Source of the DNA: Rhizosphaericola sp047606825
GTDB taxonomy: Bacteria; Bacteroidota; Bacteroidia; Chitinophagales; Chitinophagaceae
Reading direction: 5' to 3'
Length of the DNA: 64,000 nucleotides
NCBI GenBank assembly: GCA_047606825.1
Contig: JASGDY010000083.1
Coordinates: forward strand, 27,303-91,302
Part shown: positions 16,371-25,827 of the stretch, in pieces
Numbering within the stretch: the stretch's first letter is position 1
Layout of the letters: each line of letters opens with the position of its first letter
Made by a program: the position numbers and the translations under genes
Notes under the pieces: model-generated
The model's input: the letters and a program-made list of their open reading frames with translations, nothing else
Database searches by the model: none
Told to the model about the DNA's origin: nothing

Positions 16371-18350
16371 TTATTGTTTTGAAATCCATTCAACTAAATC
16401 ATTTGCGGCTTGGAAGTTTTCAAAATCGGGTGGAAGTTTTCTTCCGTCTACATATTCGTTGTAGACCCAAGGGTCGCCTACTGCAAAGACTAAGCCCTTG
16501 CCATATTTGACGACGGTCATAATCGTATTGCCGTCATTGGAAAGTATAATGTTGACCTTTTTTTTGTCGAGGATGTTGATAGTCGATATTTCTTTTAAAT
16601 ATATTTTTTTCGTATTGGGAAATACGGCATTGCCCAATGGAATATTAACTGCACCTTGTTCGAACTGTCGTCCCTGCACACGGTTTTTACTATCGTTGTT
16701 AAATTTAAGTCCAAATTTTTCTGTGAGGATATTAAGATGTTCTAAGTCGCAATTACCAGAATCATTTGCCAACAACAAGAGCTTCCCGCCTTTTTTAACC
16801 CAATCCGTAATCGCTTGTGCGTGTTGTTCGTTCATGTAGTTTGGATGTTTCGTTTCCTTTTCCGTGTCAGGGTCAACTATAATAAAAGCGGACGCGTTTT
16901 TTAAATTGTTGATTGTTGGTGCTTCTTTTAATGTTGCGAGCCGATAGCCTTTGTTTTTCCAGACATTTCCGAAAAAAGAAAAACCATTGTTGTCTTCTTC
17001 ATGCCATGCATAATGGAAAGGTTCCTCAAACCCGAACGGTGTTTTCGTCCATTCATTGTTGAAATAATTGTCCAGTAATACTGTATTTTTTAAAGGCTTA
17101 ATAGTATAGGATTTTTCTATTTCGTCGACTGCCAAAAGATAGGCTCCAATACCTTTTAAATCGTTCGGAACGACCTTTTCGCTCATATAGTATCCAAAAC
17201 TTCCGTCCCTATGATTTTTGCTGCCACCCAAACCGGAAACGGAAACTGTTCCATTTAATGTCGTTTTGCCGTCTTTTATTTCAATGAATCTCTTTTGGAT
17301 TGATTTAAAAGCGTTTTGTGCGACCCGCAGGTATTTGCTGGGGAGATACTGGTTGCGCACACCTTTGGCCAGTACGTACACAAACATGCAGGATGCAGAA
17401 GCTTCGGGATAATTTCCCTGACTTGTTTCCTGGTCCAATATATTGTTCCAAAGTTGGTCGTTTTTGCTTTGGTATTTAACGACGGTGGCTGCGCAATCGT
17501 TGAGAATTGCAAGGAGCTCTTTTCTTTTCGGATGGTCTTGTGGAAAATAATCCAAAACGTCCACCAATGCCATCATGTACCAACCCATTGCCTGCGCCCA
17601 AAAATGTGGCGACAAACCAGTATTGGGATCTGCCCATTTTTCTTTTTTAGACTCATCCCAACCGTGGTACAGCAATCCTGTTTTTGTGTCTTTTGCGTTT
17701 TCTGCGACGAGGATAAACTGGTGTGCGATGTCGTCAAACGCCGAATCTTTATGGGCAAGTGCCGCATATTCCGTATAAAACGGTTCGGCCATGTATAGAC
17801 CGTCGAGCCATATCTGGTTTGGATATATCTTTTTATACCAGAAACCGCCGCTTGCAGTCCTTGGTTGTTCTTTTAACTGATTCCATAAAATGGTTGCCGC
17901 GTCTAAATATTTCTTTTGTAATGTTACTTTGTACAACAGCAATAATGACCTGCCGTTTTTGATATTGTCCAGATTGTAGTCCGCCGCTTTATAGGTTCTT
18001 ATCGTGCCGTCTTTTTCGATATACGGGTCGATGTTGGACGGTATGTATTCGAAATATCTTCCGTTGGCCGAAGATTTCCACATAGCGGCAGTACCTTCCA
18101 AGACGACACCTAAATCATAGGACCATTTCATCCGCGAACCGCTGTCGTTATGTGCAGACAATAGCTGCATGGATGTCTCCAATAATTCCTTTTTGGTTGT
18201 TGTCTGTGCTTGATTTGCGCCGTTATGCAGGATGCTGATAGTATCTTTTTTTAATGTTGGTAGGATAGTTGCTGGTTGCGCCGACAGATGCCCGACAGAG
18301 GCAAATGCAAATATTCCCAATGCCTTTATTTTACAGTTGAAAATGTTCAT
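16371..18350 (-). CDS. GH105 unsaturated rhamnogalacturonyl hydrolase with extra C-terminal domain
   Basis: This 659-residue secreted protein has a signal peptide (about 1-24, ending SAQ) and an (alpha/alpha)6 GH105 domain (about 55-420). WLDGLYMAEPF carries the expected acid at Asp183, and GLSPHFWAQAMGWYMMAL is typical of the family. GH105 enzymes release unsaturated galacturonate from lyase products of pectin. Residues 430-659 form a second domain with FIIVDPDTEK, GGKLLLLANDSG and KGLVFAVGDPWVYNEY, resembling a DUF4350/glutamine-amidotransferase-like fold. It is the first gene of the uronate block. No kduI or kduD, needed for the unsaturated product, is present here. Confidence 0.9.
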   Translation of the reverse strand: MNIFNCKIKALGIFAFASVGHLSAQPATILPTLKKDTISILHNGANQAQTTTKKELLETSMQLLSAHNDSGSRMKWSYDLGVVLEGTAAMWKSSANGRYFEYIPSNIDPYIEKDGTIRTYKAADYNLDNIKNGRSLLLLYKVTLQKKYLDAATILWNQLKEQPRTASGGFWYKKIYPNQIWLDGLYMAEPFYTEYAALAHKDSAFDDIAHQFILVAENAKDTKTGLLYHGWDESKKEKWADPNTGLSPHFWAQAMGWYMMALVDVLDYFPQDHPKRKELLAILNDCAATVVKYQSKNDQLWNNILDQETSQGNYPEASASCMFVYVLAKGVRNQYLPSKYLRVAQNAFKSIQKRFIEIKDGKTTLNGTVSVSGLGGSKNHRDGSFGYYMSEKVVPNDLKGIGAYLLAVDEIEKSYTIKPLKNTVLLDNYFNNEWTKTPFGFEEPFHYAWHEEDNNGFSFFGNVWKNKGYRLATLKEAPTINNLKNASAFIIVDPDTEKETKHPNYMNEQHAQAITDWVKKGGKLLLLANDSGNCDLEHLNILTEKFGLKFNNDSKNRVQGRQFEQGAVNIPLGNAVFPNTKKIYLKEISTINILDKKKVNIILSNDGNTIMTVVKYGKGLVFAVGDPWVYNEYVDGRKLPPDFENFQAANDLVEWISKQ

Positions 18351-18724
18351 GCTTAATATCCTATTATGGCTTACAATTGCTCGTTAAGCTTACAAATTTA
18401 CATCTTGCAATAGGAAATGGTCCGAAAAATCTATGCAAACGATGCCAGTAAAAAGCCAAAAGCATTTCTTATACCATTTGTATAAGTAAAATGGACCAAA
18501 CAAAGGAATCCAAGATTGCTTCGTTCGCTTCGCGGCTACTTCGTGGTCGTTCGCAATGACGTATTTTATTGTCATAAATAGGAATATCAAAATAGTATTC
18601 TCTCAAAGTTTTCTTCGCTCTTCGGCTACATTTGCGTTCCAACGCCATGCCGTGTAGAACTGTATATTTTGTGCGAATGTGGGACTACTTTAGGCTTTTG
18701 TCTATTAATGCTTTTTTGCCTTTT
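18351..18724. other. Intergenic region with GCAATGACG-type repeat
   Basis: No gene is visible between the GH105 and LacI genes (both minus strand). At 18512-18561 AAGATTGCTTCGTTCGC ... GTTCGCAATGACG is one copy of an interspersed repeat also found at 27198-27306. The rest is AT-rich and presumably holds the promoter of the uronate operon, but I cannot place it. Confidence 0.5.
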
Positions 18725-19741
18725 TCATATATCCGAAAAATGGACAATCTCACTCTGGAGCGTAATCGTTTCAAACTGTGTTACGGGTCTTTTGGCTTCA
18801 ATCAATTCCAACAAAAGCCGAGTGGCGATCTGTCCCATTTCAAACGCGGGTTGATAGACGATGTCCAGTTCTGGTGCGACCAGTTCCATCACGCTGGAGT
18901 TGGTGAACCCGGCGATGCTCAATGTTTTCAGCTTTTCGGCGTTGGTACGTTTTAAGGAGAGTAACGAACCCGTTGTCAGGCGGTCGTTGGCGATGACAAG
19001 GCCGTCGCAATTGGTTTCCAGTATTTCCTGTATGACCTGTTGCAGGTCGGTGGCGAGGTTGCCTGTGTCGGTGCAGTATTTGACGAGAGCCGGGTCATAG
19101 GCTATATGATGTTTTTGGAGTGCCGCCTTATATCCAGCGAGACGTTCCTGCACATTAGGAAGGTGCGATGCATACGTGATGTGCACGATTTGCTTTTTTC
19201 CTTTTTTGATTAGATTTTCCGTGATGTTGAACGAACTCTGGAAATTGTCTACAACGACCTTGTGCGTATTGATTTCGTTGCACACGCGATCAAAAAAGAC
19301 GATGGGAAGTCCACTTTCGTGGAGCTCCTTGAGGTAGTCGATGTCGGTCGTGTTGGCGGAAAGTGCCACCAACAGACCGTCGATGGCGCGCGAGCCAAAG
19401 TTGGAAATGATCATCTTTTCCAGTTCATAAGATTCGTGTGTCTGAGAGACGACGACTTGGTAGCCTTTTTGGTAGGCGATAGTGTCCACGCCGTCAATGA
19501 CCTGCGAATAGAAATTGTTGGCAATCTCGCTCAGCACGATCCCGATAGTATAGGTGCGTCTTTCCTTGAGCGAAAGCGCGATGGGATTGGGCTTGTAATG
19601 TATCTTGTTGGCATAGTCGAGGACAAGCTTTTTGGTGTCTTCGCTTATTTCGTAACTGTCGCGTAGTGCCCGAGAAACTGTTGATGGGGACAGTCCAAGC
19701 GTTTTTGCGATATCCTTTATGGTTGTTATCTCTCTTTTCAT
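18725..19741 (-). CDS. LacI-family transcriptional regulator
   Basis: The 338-residue protein has an N-terminal helix-turn-helix (TIKDIAKTLGLSPSTVSRA, from about residue 6) and hinge helix KPNPIALSLKERRT. A periplasmic-binding-protein-like sensor domain follows, with IGIVLSEIANNFYSQVIDG, GLPIVFFDR, GYKAALQ and TSLSIAGFTNS-like TLSIAGFTNSSV. Start is ATG 19741 (MKREITT); an upstream TTG-like start would add residues outside the family. It lies between the uronate block and the divergent pectin acetylesterase, so it is a good candidate for their repressor, responding to a uronate or KDG-type effector (inference). Confidence 0.93.
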   Translation of the reverse strand: MKREITTIKDIAKTLGLSPSTVSRALRDSYEISEDTKKLVLDYANKIHYKPNPIALSLKERRTYTIGIVLSEIANNFYSQVIDGVDTIAYQKGYQVVVSQTHESYELEKMIISNFGSRAIDGLLVALSANTTDIDYLKELHESGLPIVFFDRVCNEINTHKVVVDNFQSSFNITENLIKKGKKQIVHITYASHLPNVQERLAGYKAALQKHHIAYDPALVKYCTDTGNLATDLQQVIQEILETNCDGLVIANDRLTTGSLLSLKRTNAEKLKTLSIAGFTNSSVMELVAPELDIVYQPAFEMGQIATRLLLELIEAKRPVTQFETITLQSEIVHFSDI

Positions 19742-20147
19742 ATAACCACAATTCGTTTGCAATATAGGTCATTTTGTTGGGATAGCTTCTTCCTTATAGA
19801 TGTCGGTAACGATTGCGTAAATTTTATAAATAACATTTGTTGATTTTATGTTTCCATATACTAACATTGTACCGTAGGATTGTTCTGCCTGTATGCTTTT
19901 TTATTTGTCCACATCCATAAAGTCTTCCGGCAAAACCATTTCGACTAGCGGCTCCGTGGGTGCTTACAATCTGTCGCCCAGTCCGTTCGATTATATATTG
20001 AAATTTTTATGCCGGTAAGATGTTCTTTTCTTCATTATGCGTTTTTATCCAACGCGAAGCAATCGCGCACTTACTGTCATTGTGTATTATTTAATAATTA
20101 AACAAATAGGTTCAATAAGTTCAATAAATTAAATCCAAAATATTCAA
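19742..20147. promoter_or_regulatory. Divergent control region LacI / acetylesterase
   Basis: This 406-bp AT-rich gap separates two divergent genes. TAACGATTGCGTAA at 19807-19820 is an imperfect inverted repeat with ACG/CGT half-sites and is a weak candidate LacI-family operator. No convincing TAnnTTTG box or coding frame was found. Confidence 0.3.
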
Positions 20148-20924
20148 ATGAAAAAATACACATGCTTCTTTTGGCTTATTGCCATTGCCACAATGGTAAT
20201 GGCTTTTGTACAGGGCAGTCCGATTACGTTGTATATGATTGGCGATTCGACGATGAGCGTCAAAAGTCGAAAAGCTTATCCCGAGACGGGTTGGGGAATG
20301 GCGTTTCCCGCTTTTTTCAAAAACGGTGTTACCGTAAAGGATTTGGCATTGAACGGCCGCAGTTCGAAATCGTTTAGGAAAGATGTCAACGAGGCGAAAG
20401 CCACGACTGTGGACCATTGGCAGCCGATATTGGATGCATTGAAACCCGGCGACTACGTCATGATAGAATTTGGACATAATGACGAAAAAAAAGACAAACC
20501 ATTGGTTGGTACGACGGTTGACGAGTTTAAAGCCAACCTTGCACAATATGTACAGGAAACACGCGACCATAAAGCGTTTCCGATATTGCTGACACCGATT
20601 GTGCGCCGTGCGTTTAAAGGCGGTGTGTTGCAGGACACGCACGTACCGTATGCCGATGCGGTACGCCGAGTAGCGGATTCATTGAACGTCCCGCTCATTG
20701 ACATGCAAAAAAGTACGGCCAAACTCGTCGGCGGTCTGGGAGACCAAGCTTCTATCGAATTGTACAACTATGTGGACAGCGGCAATGTCAACTATCCAAA
20801 AGGAAAAAAAGACGACACGCATCTCAGCCCCAAAGGCGCGGATGAATTTGCGTATTTGGCTGCGGAAGGCTTGAAGTTATTGCATCTTCCTTTGTCGGAC
20901 TATGTGGAATTGAAGAAGCGTTAA
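20148..20924 (+). CDS. Rhamnogalacturonan acetylesterase (SGNH, CE12)
   Basis: The enzyme removes acetyl groups from rhamnogalacturonan so that lyases and GH105-type enzymes can act. The 258-residue protein has a signal peptide (about 1-23) and all four SGNH blocks: GDST with Ser34, NGRSS with Gly70, GHND with Asn111, and DDTHLS with the Asp222/His225 pair. The closest known pattern is the YesT/RhgT group of carbohydrate esterase family 12. It is divergent from the LacI regulator and shares the pectin theme with the GH105 gene. Confidence 0.9.
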   Translation: MKKYTCFFWLIAIATMVMAFVQGSPITLYMIGDSTMSVKSRKAYPETGWGMAFPAFFKNGVTVKDLALNGRSSKSFRKDVNEAKATTVDHWQPILDALKPGDYVMIEFGHNDEKKDKPLVGTTVDEFKANLAQYVQETRDHKAFPILLTPIVRRAFKGGVLQDTHVPYADAVRRVADSLNVPLIDMQKSTAKLVGGLGDQASIELYNYVDSGNVNYPKGKKDDTHLSPKGADEFAYLAAEGLKLLHLPLSDYVELKKR

Positions 20925-21531
20925 ATATTGGGCGAATATGCCACAACCTACGGTTCGGAGTCTTCACTGACCTGCATTACAATTGTTTCGGTCGTATTGC
21001 CCGAGGCGATATGACCGATAGATTTATAGTTTGCAAGTGGATAAATTAGTGAACTGGCAGAAAACGACCGCGTTAGCCGTCATTCCCGCGTAGGCGGGAA
21101 TCTGATATAAGCACGAAAGATTAGCTTTGCTCACTTCGCGGTCGCTGCACTAAACAGTTATCGTCTTTGAAAACGTGCAAATCAACGGCAGCAGGAATCT
21201 TGACATACCTGCATCGCTGAAAGACGCTATCAAGATGCAATAGCACAACTTAACTTTACCCGCTCAATCCCTGCGCTTTGGACGCAGGGATTGGTATTTT
21301 AATAGGACGAACGTATTCTTTCCAAGTACAAGGACTGCTGCGCCACACTTGGACTCGTGGGAATGCCGTTGGGTATTTTCCCTTCTTTCTTCCTCGGCTA
21401 GCTTCGTGGGATTCAAACAGGAAAAACTGAATCGGGGCAATAAGAGCAACATTTTTTATCCGTGTTTTACAGTCCTATCCATTTTTTCCCTACATTTAAA
21501 TCGATAATGTGTAAAAACTAAAATCGAACCC
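20925..21531. other. Gene-free region with two hairpin repeats
   Basis: No credible gene was found in these 607 bp. ATTCCCGC-GTAG-GCGGGAAT at 21082-21101 belongs to an interspersed family also seen at 45682 and 48809. AATCCCTGCG/CGCAGGGATT at 21266-21292 is a hairpin that may terminate the acetylesterase transcript. Confidence 0.5.
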
Positions 21532-24500
21532 ATGGCTATAAAAATCGCTATCCGGCACAAGACCACTTACCGATACGACCGGCTCGTGTCGCTTTCCCCA
21601 CACGTATTCCGTCTGCGGCCTGCGGCGCATTCGCGTACGCCGATTGAGTCCTATTCCTTTAAGATTAAACCAACGGAGCATTTTATCAACTGGCAGCAGG
21701 ACCCGTTTGGCAATTTTCAGGCACGCGTCGTGTTTCCCGAAAAAATGCGGGAACTCGATGTGGAAGTGGAAGTTGTTGCACGTATGGAGGTGCTCAATCC
21801 TTTTGATTTCTTTGTGGAAGAATACGCGGAAAAATTTCCGTTTAGATATGCGCCGAACCTGCGCAAGGAACTCGTTCCTTATCTGGAAGTCATGGACGGC
21901 GGACCTTTGCTCGACCGATGGGTGCGGGACAATATCGACCTGAGCGAGCCGATTCCTATCGTCAATTTCCTTGTGGACATCAACCAAAAAGTCAACCAGG
22001 CGGTCAACTATACCATCCGCATGGAGCCCGGTGTGCAGAAACCGGACTACACTTTGTCCACGGCGTGGGGCTCTTGCCGTGACAGCGGTTGGCTGTTGGT
22101 GCAGATTATGCGCAAGCTCGGTCTTGCCGCGCGGTTTGTTTCCGGTTATCTCGTGCAGTTGACCGCCGACGAAAAATCCTTGGACGGCCCATCGGGTCCC
22201 GAAAAGGATTTTACCGACTTGCACGCCTGGTGCGAAGTGTATATTCCCGGTGCGGGCTGGATTGGGCTGGATGCCACGTCCGGACTATTTGCGGGCGAAG
22301 GGCATATTCCCCTGGCGTGTACGCCCGACTATCAGAGTGCCGCACCCGTCGTGGGGGCTTCGGACGTTGCGGAGGTGACTTTTGAATTTGACAATGCCGT
22401 CACGCGCATCTACGAAGACCCGCGTGTGACCAAACCATTTTCCGAACAGCAATGGCTGGAAATCGACGAAATAGGCAAAAAAGTCGATGCCGACCTCGCG
22501 GCTTACGATGTCAAGCTGACGATGGGAGGGGAGCCGACTTTTGTGTCCATCGACGACATGGAATCGGCACAGTGGAACACGGCTGCCGACGGCAAGGAAA
22601 AAAGGATTCTTTCGCATGACCTGATTTTTCGGCTGCGGGACGCTTTCGGTCCCAATGGCCTGATACATTACGGACAGGGAAAATGGTACCCCGGCGAGCC
22701 GTTGCCGCGTTGGCAATACGGTCTTTACTGGCGCAAGGACGGCTATTCGATTTGGAAAAATCCCGGGCTTATCGCACACGAAAAAACGGAGAAAAAATAT
22801 ACTGCCGCTGACGCGCAATTGTATTTGGAAGAACTGGCGCGACACCTTGGCATCGATACGCAAAACATTAGCGCGGCTTACGAAGACACGTTATTTTTCC
22901 TATGGACCGAAGGTAAGAACCCCCTCAACGTGGACCCGCTGAAAACCAACCTCAAAGACCCACTCGAACGGCGCACGCTCGCGCAGTTGCTCGACAAGGG
23001 CCTGGGAGAACCCGCGGGATTTGTCCTGCCGATGGAATGGAACTATTGGAACAATACTTGGCTGAGTTGCCAATGGCGATTTAACCGTCAACACCTGTTC
23101 CTGATTCCCGGCAATTCGCCGATTGGGCTGCGTCTGCCGTTGGATTCGCTGCCCGTCATCTCCAAGGCCAACGCAAAAGTCAACGTCGAACGCAGCACTT
23201 TTGAGGACATGCCGGATTTCCCGCAGTTTGAGGAAGCGATAGCCGCACGTTACGGAACGATTACCGAATTTACCGAACCGCCGAAAAAAGAAATCCCCGC
23301 ATTTGTCCTCCAAGAGGAAAAAGAGGAAGCGCTGAAGCATCCCGAAAAAAAGAAGGAAGTGCCGGAAGAAGAAAAGGAAATCCTCTTTGAAGTGCAGACG
23401 ATAAAAACAGCTTTGTCGGTCGAGGTGCGCGACGGATTTATCTACCTGTTCCTGCCGCCGCTGAAATGGGCGGAGCATTATCTTGACCTCGTCGCATCCA
23501 TCGAGGCGACTTCCGAAAAACTCCAGATGCCTGTCCGTATTGAGGGTTACGAACCGCCGCGCGACAACCGTTTGGAAAAAATCGTCGTCTCGCCCGACCC
23601 CGGCGTCATCGAAGTCAATATCCACCCGTCCAAATCCTGGGAGGAACTCAAACACAATATCGAAACCCTGTACGAACAGGCGCGGCTTTCGCGTCTCGGC
23701 ACGGAAAAATTTATGCTCGACGGCCGACACACCGGCACGGGCGGCGGCAACCATGTCACCATCGGTGGCGACAAACCAGAAAACAGCCCATTGCTGCGCC
23801 GTCCCGACCTGTTGCGGAGCATCATCACTTTTTGGCAGCACCATCCCTCGTTGTCCTACCTGTTTTCCGGGCCGTTTATCGGACCGACCAGCCAGGCGCC
23901 CCGTATAGATGAAGGCCGTGAGGAAAAGCTGTACGAAATGGAAATCGCCTTTAGCGAAATTCCTGAATCCGGCAATACGCCGTTCTGGTTGGTGGACCGC
24001 ATCTTCCGGCATCTGTTGACGGACATTACGGGCAATACGCACCGTTCCGAACTGTGCATCGACAAGATGTATTCACCGGACAGTTCGTCCGGTCGGTTGG
24101 GGATATTGGAGTTCCGCGGTTTTGACATGCCACCGCATCGGCACATGAGCCTGTTGCAGATGCTGCTTGTGCGCGCACTCGTCGCCGCTTTTTGGAAAAA
24201 GCCCTACAAACACGACTTAGTACGCTGGGGTACGGAACTCCACGACAAATTCCTGTTGCCGCATTACGTCAAAAAAGACATTGCCGACGTGGTCGCTTAC
24301 CTTAACCAGTCGGGTTACGCTTTCAAAGCCGAATGGTTTGACGCGTTTACCGAGTTCCGTTTCCCGCGCTACGGTTCGCTCAACCTCGAAGGTATCCAGA
24401 TGGACATACACATGGCGATAGAACCTTGGCATGTACTGGGTGAGGAAATGTCGTCCGCAGGTACTTCCCGGTTTGTGGATTCGTCGTTGGAGCGCGTACA

Positions 24501-24975
24501 GCTCAAAGTCTCCGGTCTCAACGACAGCCGCTATATATTGCTCTGCAACGGTGTGCGCGTACCACTTACCCCTACGGACAGAAAAGGCGAATACGTCTGC
24601 GGCATCCGTTACCGCGCATGGCAACCGCCGAGTGCGCTGCATCCGACGATTGGCGTTGACACACCGTTGACTTTTGACTTGGTGGACACTTGGAATGGCC
24701 GTTCCATTGGCGGTTGCACATATTATGTTTCGCATCCGGGCGGCCGCAGTTATGACGTGTTCCCTATCAACAGTTTCGAGGCGGAATCAAGGCGCATCAG
24801 CCGTTTCGGTACGACGGAGTTTACGCAGGGTGTTTTGTTCTCCAATCCTGTATTGACCTCGGTCGTGCAGCATACCGTAGAACAAAACCGCCAACCGTTT
24901 GTATGGGACGCACCGATCCCGGAAATAAGCAACGAATATCCGTGCACGCTGGATTTGAGGAAAGCGAGGAAGTGA
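21532..24975 (+). CDS. Transglutaminase-like / DUF2126 protein
   Basis: This very large protein (1147 residues) is without signal peptide. Residues 1-300 are a bacterial transglutaminase-like protease fold: N-terminal beta domain RHKTTYRYDRLVSLSPH, then WGSCRDSGW with the catalytic Cys182, LHAWCEVY with His231 and GLDATSG with Asp247. Residues about 310-1140 are DUF2126, with MGGEPTFVS, WYPGEPLPRW and DGRHTGTGGGNH motifs, plus a glutamate/lysine-rich linker near 590-620. Homologues normally sit beside an alpha-E protein and a circularly permuted ATP-grasp protein that act together on peptides; none is here. Codon use is visibly more GC-rich than in the neighbours. Confidence 0.88.
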   Translation: MAIKIAIRHKTTYRYDRLVSLSPHVFRLRPAAHSRTPIESYSFKIKPTEHFINWQQDPFGNFQARVVFPEKMRELDVEVEVVARMEVLNPFDFFVEEYAEKFPFRYAPNLRKELVPYLEVMDGGPLLDRWVRDNIDLSEPIPIVNFLVDINQKVNQAVNYTIRMEPGVQKPDYTLSTAWGSCRDSGWLLVQIMRKLGLAARFVSGYLVQLTADEKSLDGPSGPEKDFTDLHAWCEVYIPGAGWIGLDATSGLFAGEGHIPLACTPDYQSAAPVVGASDVAEVTFEFDNAVTRIYEDPRVTKPFSEQQWLEIDEIGKKVDADLAAYDVKLTMGGEPTFVSIDDMESAQWNTAADGKEKRILSHDLIFRLRDAFGPNGLIHYGQGKWYPGEPLPRWQYGLYWRKDGYSIWKNPGLIAHEKTEKKYTAADAQLYLEELARHLGIDTQNISAAYEDTLFFLWTEGKNPLNVDPLKTNLKDPLERRTLAQLLDKGLGEPAGFVLPMEWNYWNNTWLSCQWRFNRQHLFLIPGNSPIGLRLPLDSLPVISKANAKVNVERSTFEDMPDFPQFEEAIAARYGTITEFTEPPKKEIPAFVLQEEKEEALKHPEKKKEVPEEEKEILFEVQTIKTALSVEVRDGFIYLFLPPLKWAEHYLDLVASIEATSEKLQMPVRIEGYEPPRDNRLEKIVVSPDPGVIEVNIHPSKSWEELKHNIETLYEQARLSRLGTEKFMLDGRHTGTGGGNHVTIGGDKPENSPLLRRPDLLRSIITFWQHHPSLSYLFSGPFIGPTSQAPRIDEGREEKLYEMEIAFSEIPESGNTPFWLVDRIFRHLLTDITGNTHRSELCIDKMYSPDSSSGRLGILEFRGFDMPPHRHMSLLQMLLVRALVAAFWKKPYKHDLVRWGTELHDKFLLPHYVKKDIADVVAYLNQSGYAFKAEWFDAFTEFRFPRYGSLNLEGIQMDIHMAIEPWHVLGEEMSSAGTSRFVDSSLERVQLKVSGLNDSRYILLCNGVRVPLTPTDRKGEYVCGIRYRAWQPPSALHPTIGVDTPLTFDLVDTWNGRSIGGCTYYVSHPGGRSYDVFPINSFEAESRRISRFGTTEFTQGVLFSNPVLTSVVQHTVEQNRQPFVWDAPIPEISNEYPCTLDLRKARK

Positions 24976-24990
24976 TTGGGTGATTTGTAG

Positions 24991-25014
24991 AGACGCACGA
25001 TTGTGCGTCTTTTT
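24991..25014 (+). terminator. Rho-independent terminator after DUF2126 gene
   Basis: AGACGCAC-GATT-GTGCGTCT is a perfect 8-bp stem followed by TTTT, 15 bp after the stop. A related GACGCA/TGCGTC hairpin follows the Crp gene at 56237. Confidence 0.8.
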
Positions 25015-25052
25015 ACAGCCGGGGTCTTTGCTCGTACAGCGCAGTAGTAAGA

Positions 25053-25078
25053 GATTTAAATATCGAATAGTTTAAATC
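25053..25078. promoter_or_regulatory. Inverted repeat before the AT-rich orphan gene
   Basis: GATTTAAA and TTTAAATC (perfect 8-bp arms, 10-bp spacer) end 11 bp before ATG 25090. It could be an operator or a leader hairpin; no protein partner is known. Confidence 0.4.
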
Positions 25079-25089
25079 TAAAACGAAAA

Positions 25090-25515
25090 ATGGAAGACAT
25101 TATAGAGGGATTTATTTTTAAAGGGGAAGCTCTTTGGTCATACTCGTACCAAATACCTTTTAATGATTCTGACTTAGTTAATAAAGGTTTTGTTTCTGGG
25201 ATGGTTCCATTTTATAGCTATAAAAGTATTATATATATAACCAAAGAATATATAATATTGAAAGATATTGATAATGAACAATCTATCTTAAGCATCAAAG
25301 TCGAGGACGTTACACAACTTTATTTAGGATATGATGAAACTTATAGAAATATTTATGTAAAAAATATTGGCTTTTTTTGGAAGCCATTAAGAATTTCGTT
25401 CGCAAATGCGTATAATTCCCGTACAGAAACAGTTTACTTAATCGTGAATTACAATTACTTTCTTACTTCAAATAAAAAATGTTATAATATATTAGTTTCT
25501 TTAATGAAACACTAG
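25090..25515 (+). CDS. AT-rich orphan gene, hypothetical protein
   Basis: I do not recognise this 141-residue protein. It is rich in Tyr, Ile and Asn, with segments such as SIIYITKEYIILKDI and TVYLIVNYNYF that suggest beta strands. It has no signal peptide and no clear membrane helix. Base composition is far more AT-rich than in the flanking genes. The gene is preceded by an inverted repeat and its stop codon is inside the left arm of a 17-bp inverted repeat. It looks like a recently acquired accessory gene; immunity or toxin-related roles are possible but unsupported. Confidence 0.6.
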   Translation: MEDIIEGFIFKGEALWSYSYQIPFNDSDLVNKGFVSGMVPFYSYKSIIYITKEYIILKDIDNEQSILSIKVEDVTQLYLGYDETYRNIYVKNIGFFWKPLRISFANAYNSRTETVYLIVNYNYFLTSNKKCYNILVSLMKH

Positions 25516-25694
25516 CGTTGCGTTGTTGATTAAATAATAAATATTATTATTTATAAAATATTGATTTTTAATATTTTAGTCACTTGAAAAATATTTTCAA
25601 AAATTCAAATCGTTTCCAAATAAAAATGCCTTAAAACTCAATGATGACAATACTTTCAAAGAACTAAATCAAATCTAAACGCAACGCTAGTGTT
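25508..25694. repeat. 17-bp perfect inverted repeat around AT-rich spacer
   Basis: AACACTAGCGTTGCGTT at 25508-25524 is the exact reverse complement of 25678-25694. The 153 bp between are very AT-rich and open in no useful frame. The left arm contains the TAG stop of the orphan gene. It could be the end of an unclassified mobile unit or a long hairpin terminator. Confidence 0.75.
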
Positions 25695-25827
25695 AATGAA
25701 ATAATAATAAATTAAAAATTGTTAGATATTCATCGGTTTTATGACATGTTGTTTTGCTGTTCGGAATGTTAGCGTAGCGCATCCCGAACTTTTCATAAAA
25801 AAGGATTTAAAATTCGTTTTATCCATC

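Noticed and set aside
16357..16389. Longer uxaB start overlapping the GH105 gene
   Set aside because: The ATG at 16356 gives the usual UxaB N-terminus and avoids the overlap.
22900..24042. 380-codon minus-strand open frame opposite the DUF2126 gene
   Set aside because: Arises from GC-rich codon bias of the real gene; no recognisable motifs and no promoter.
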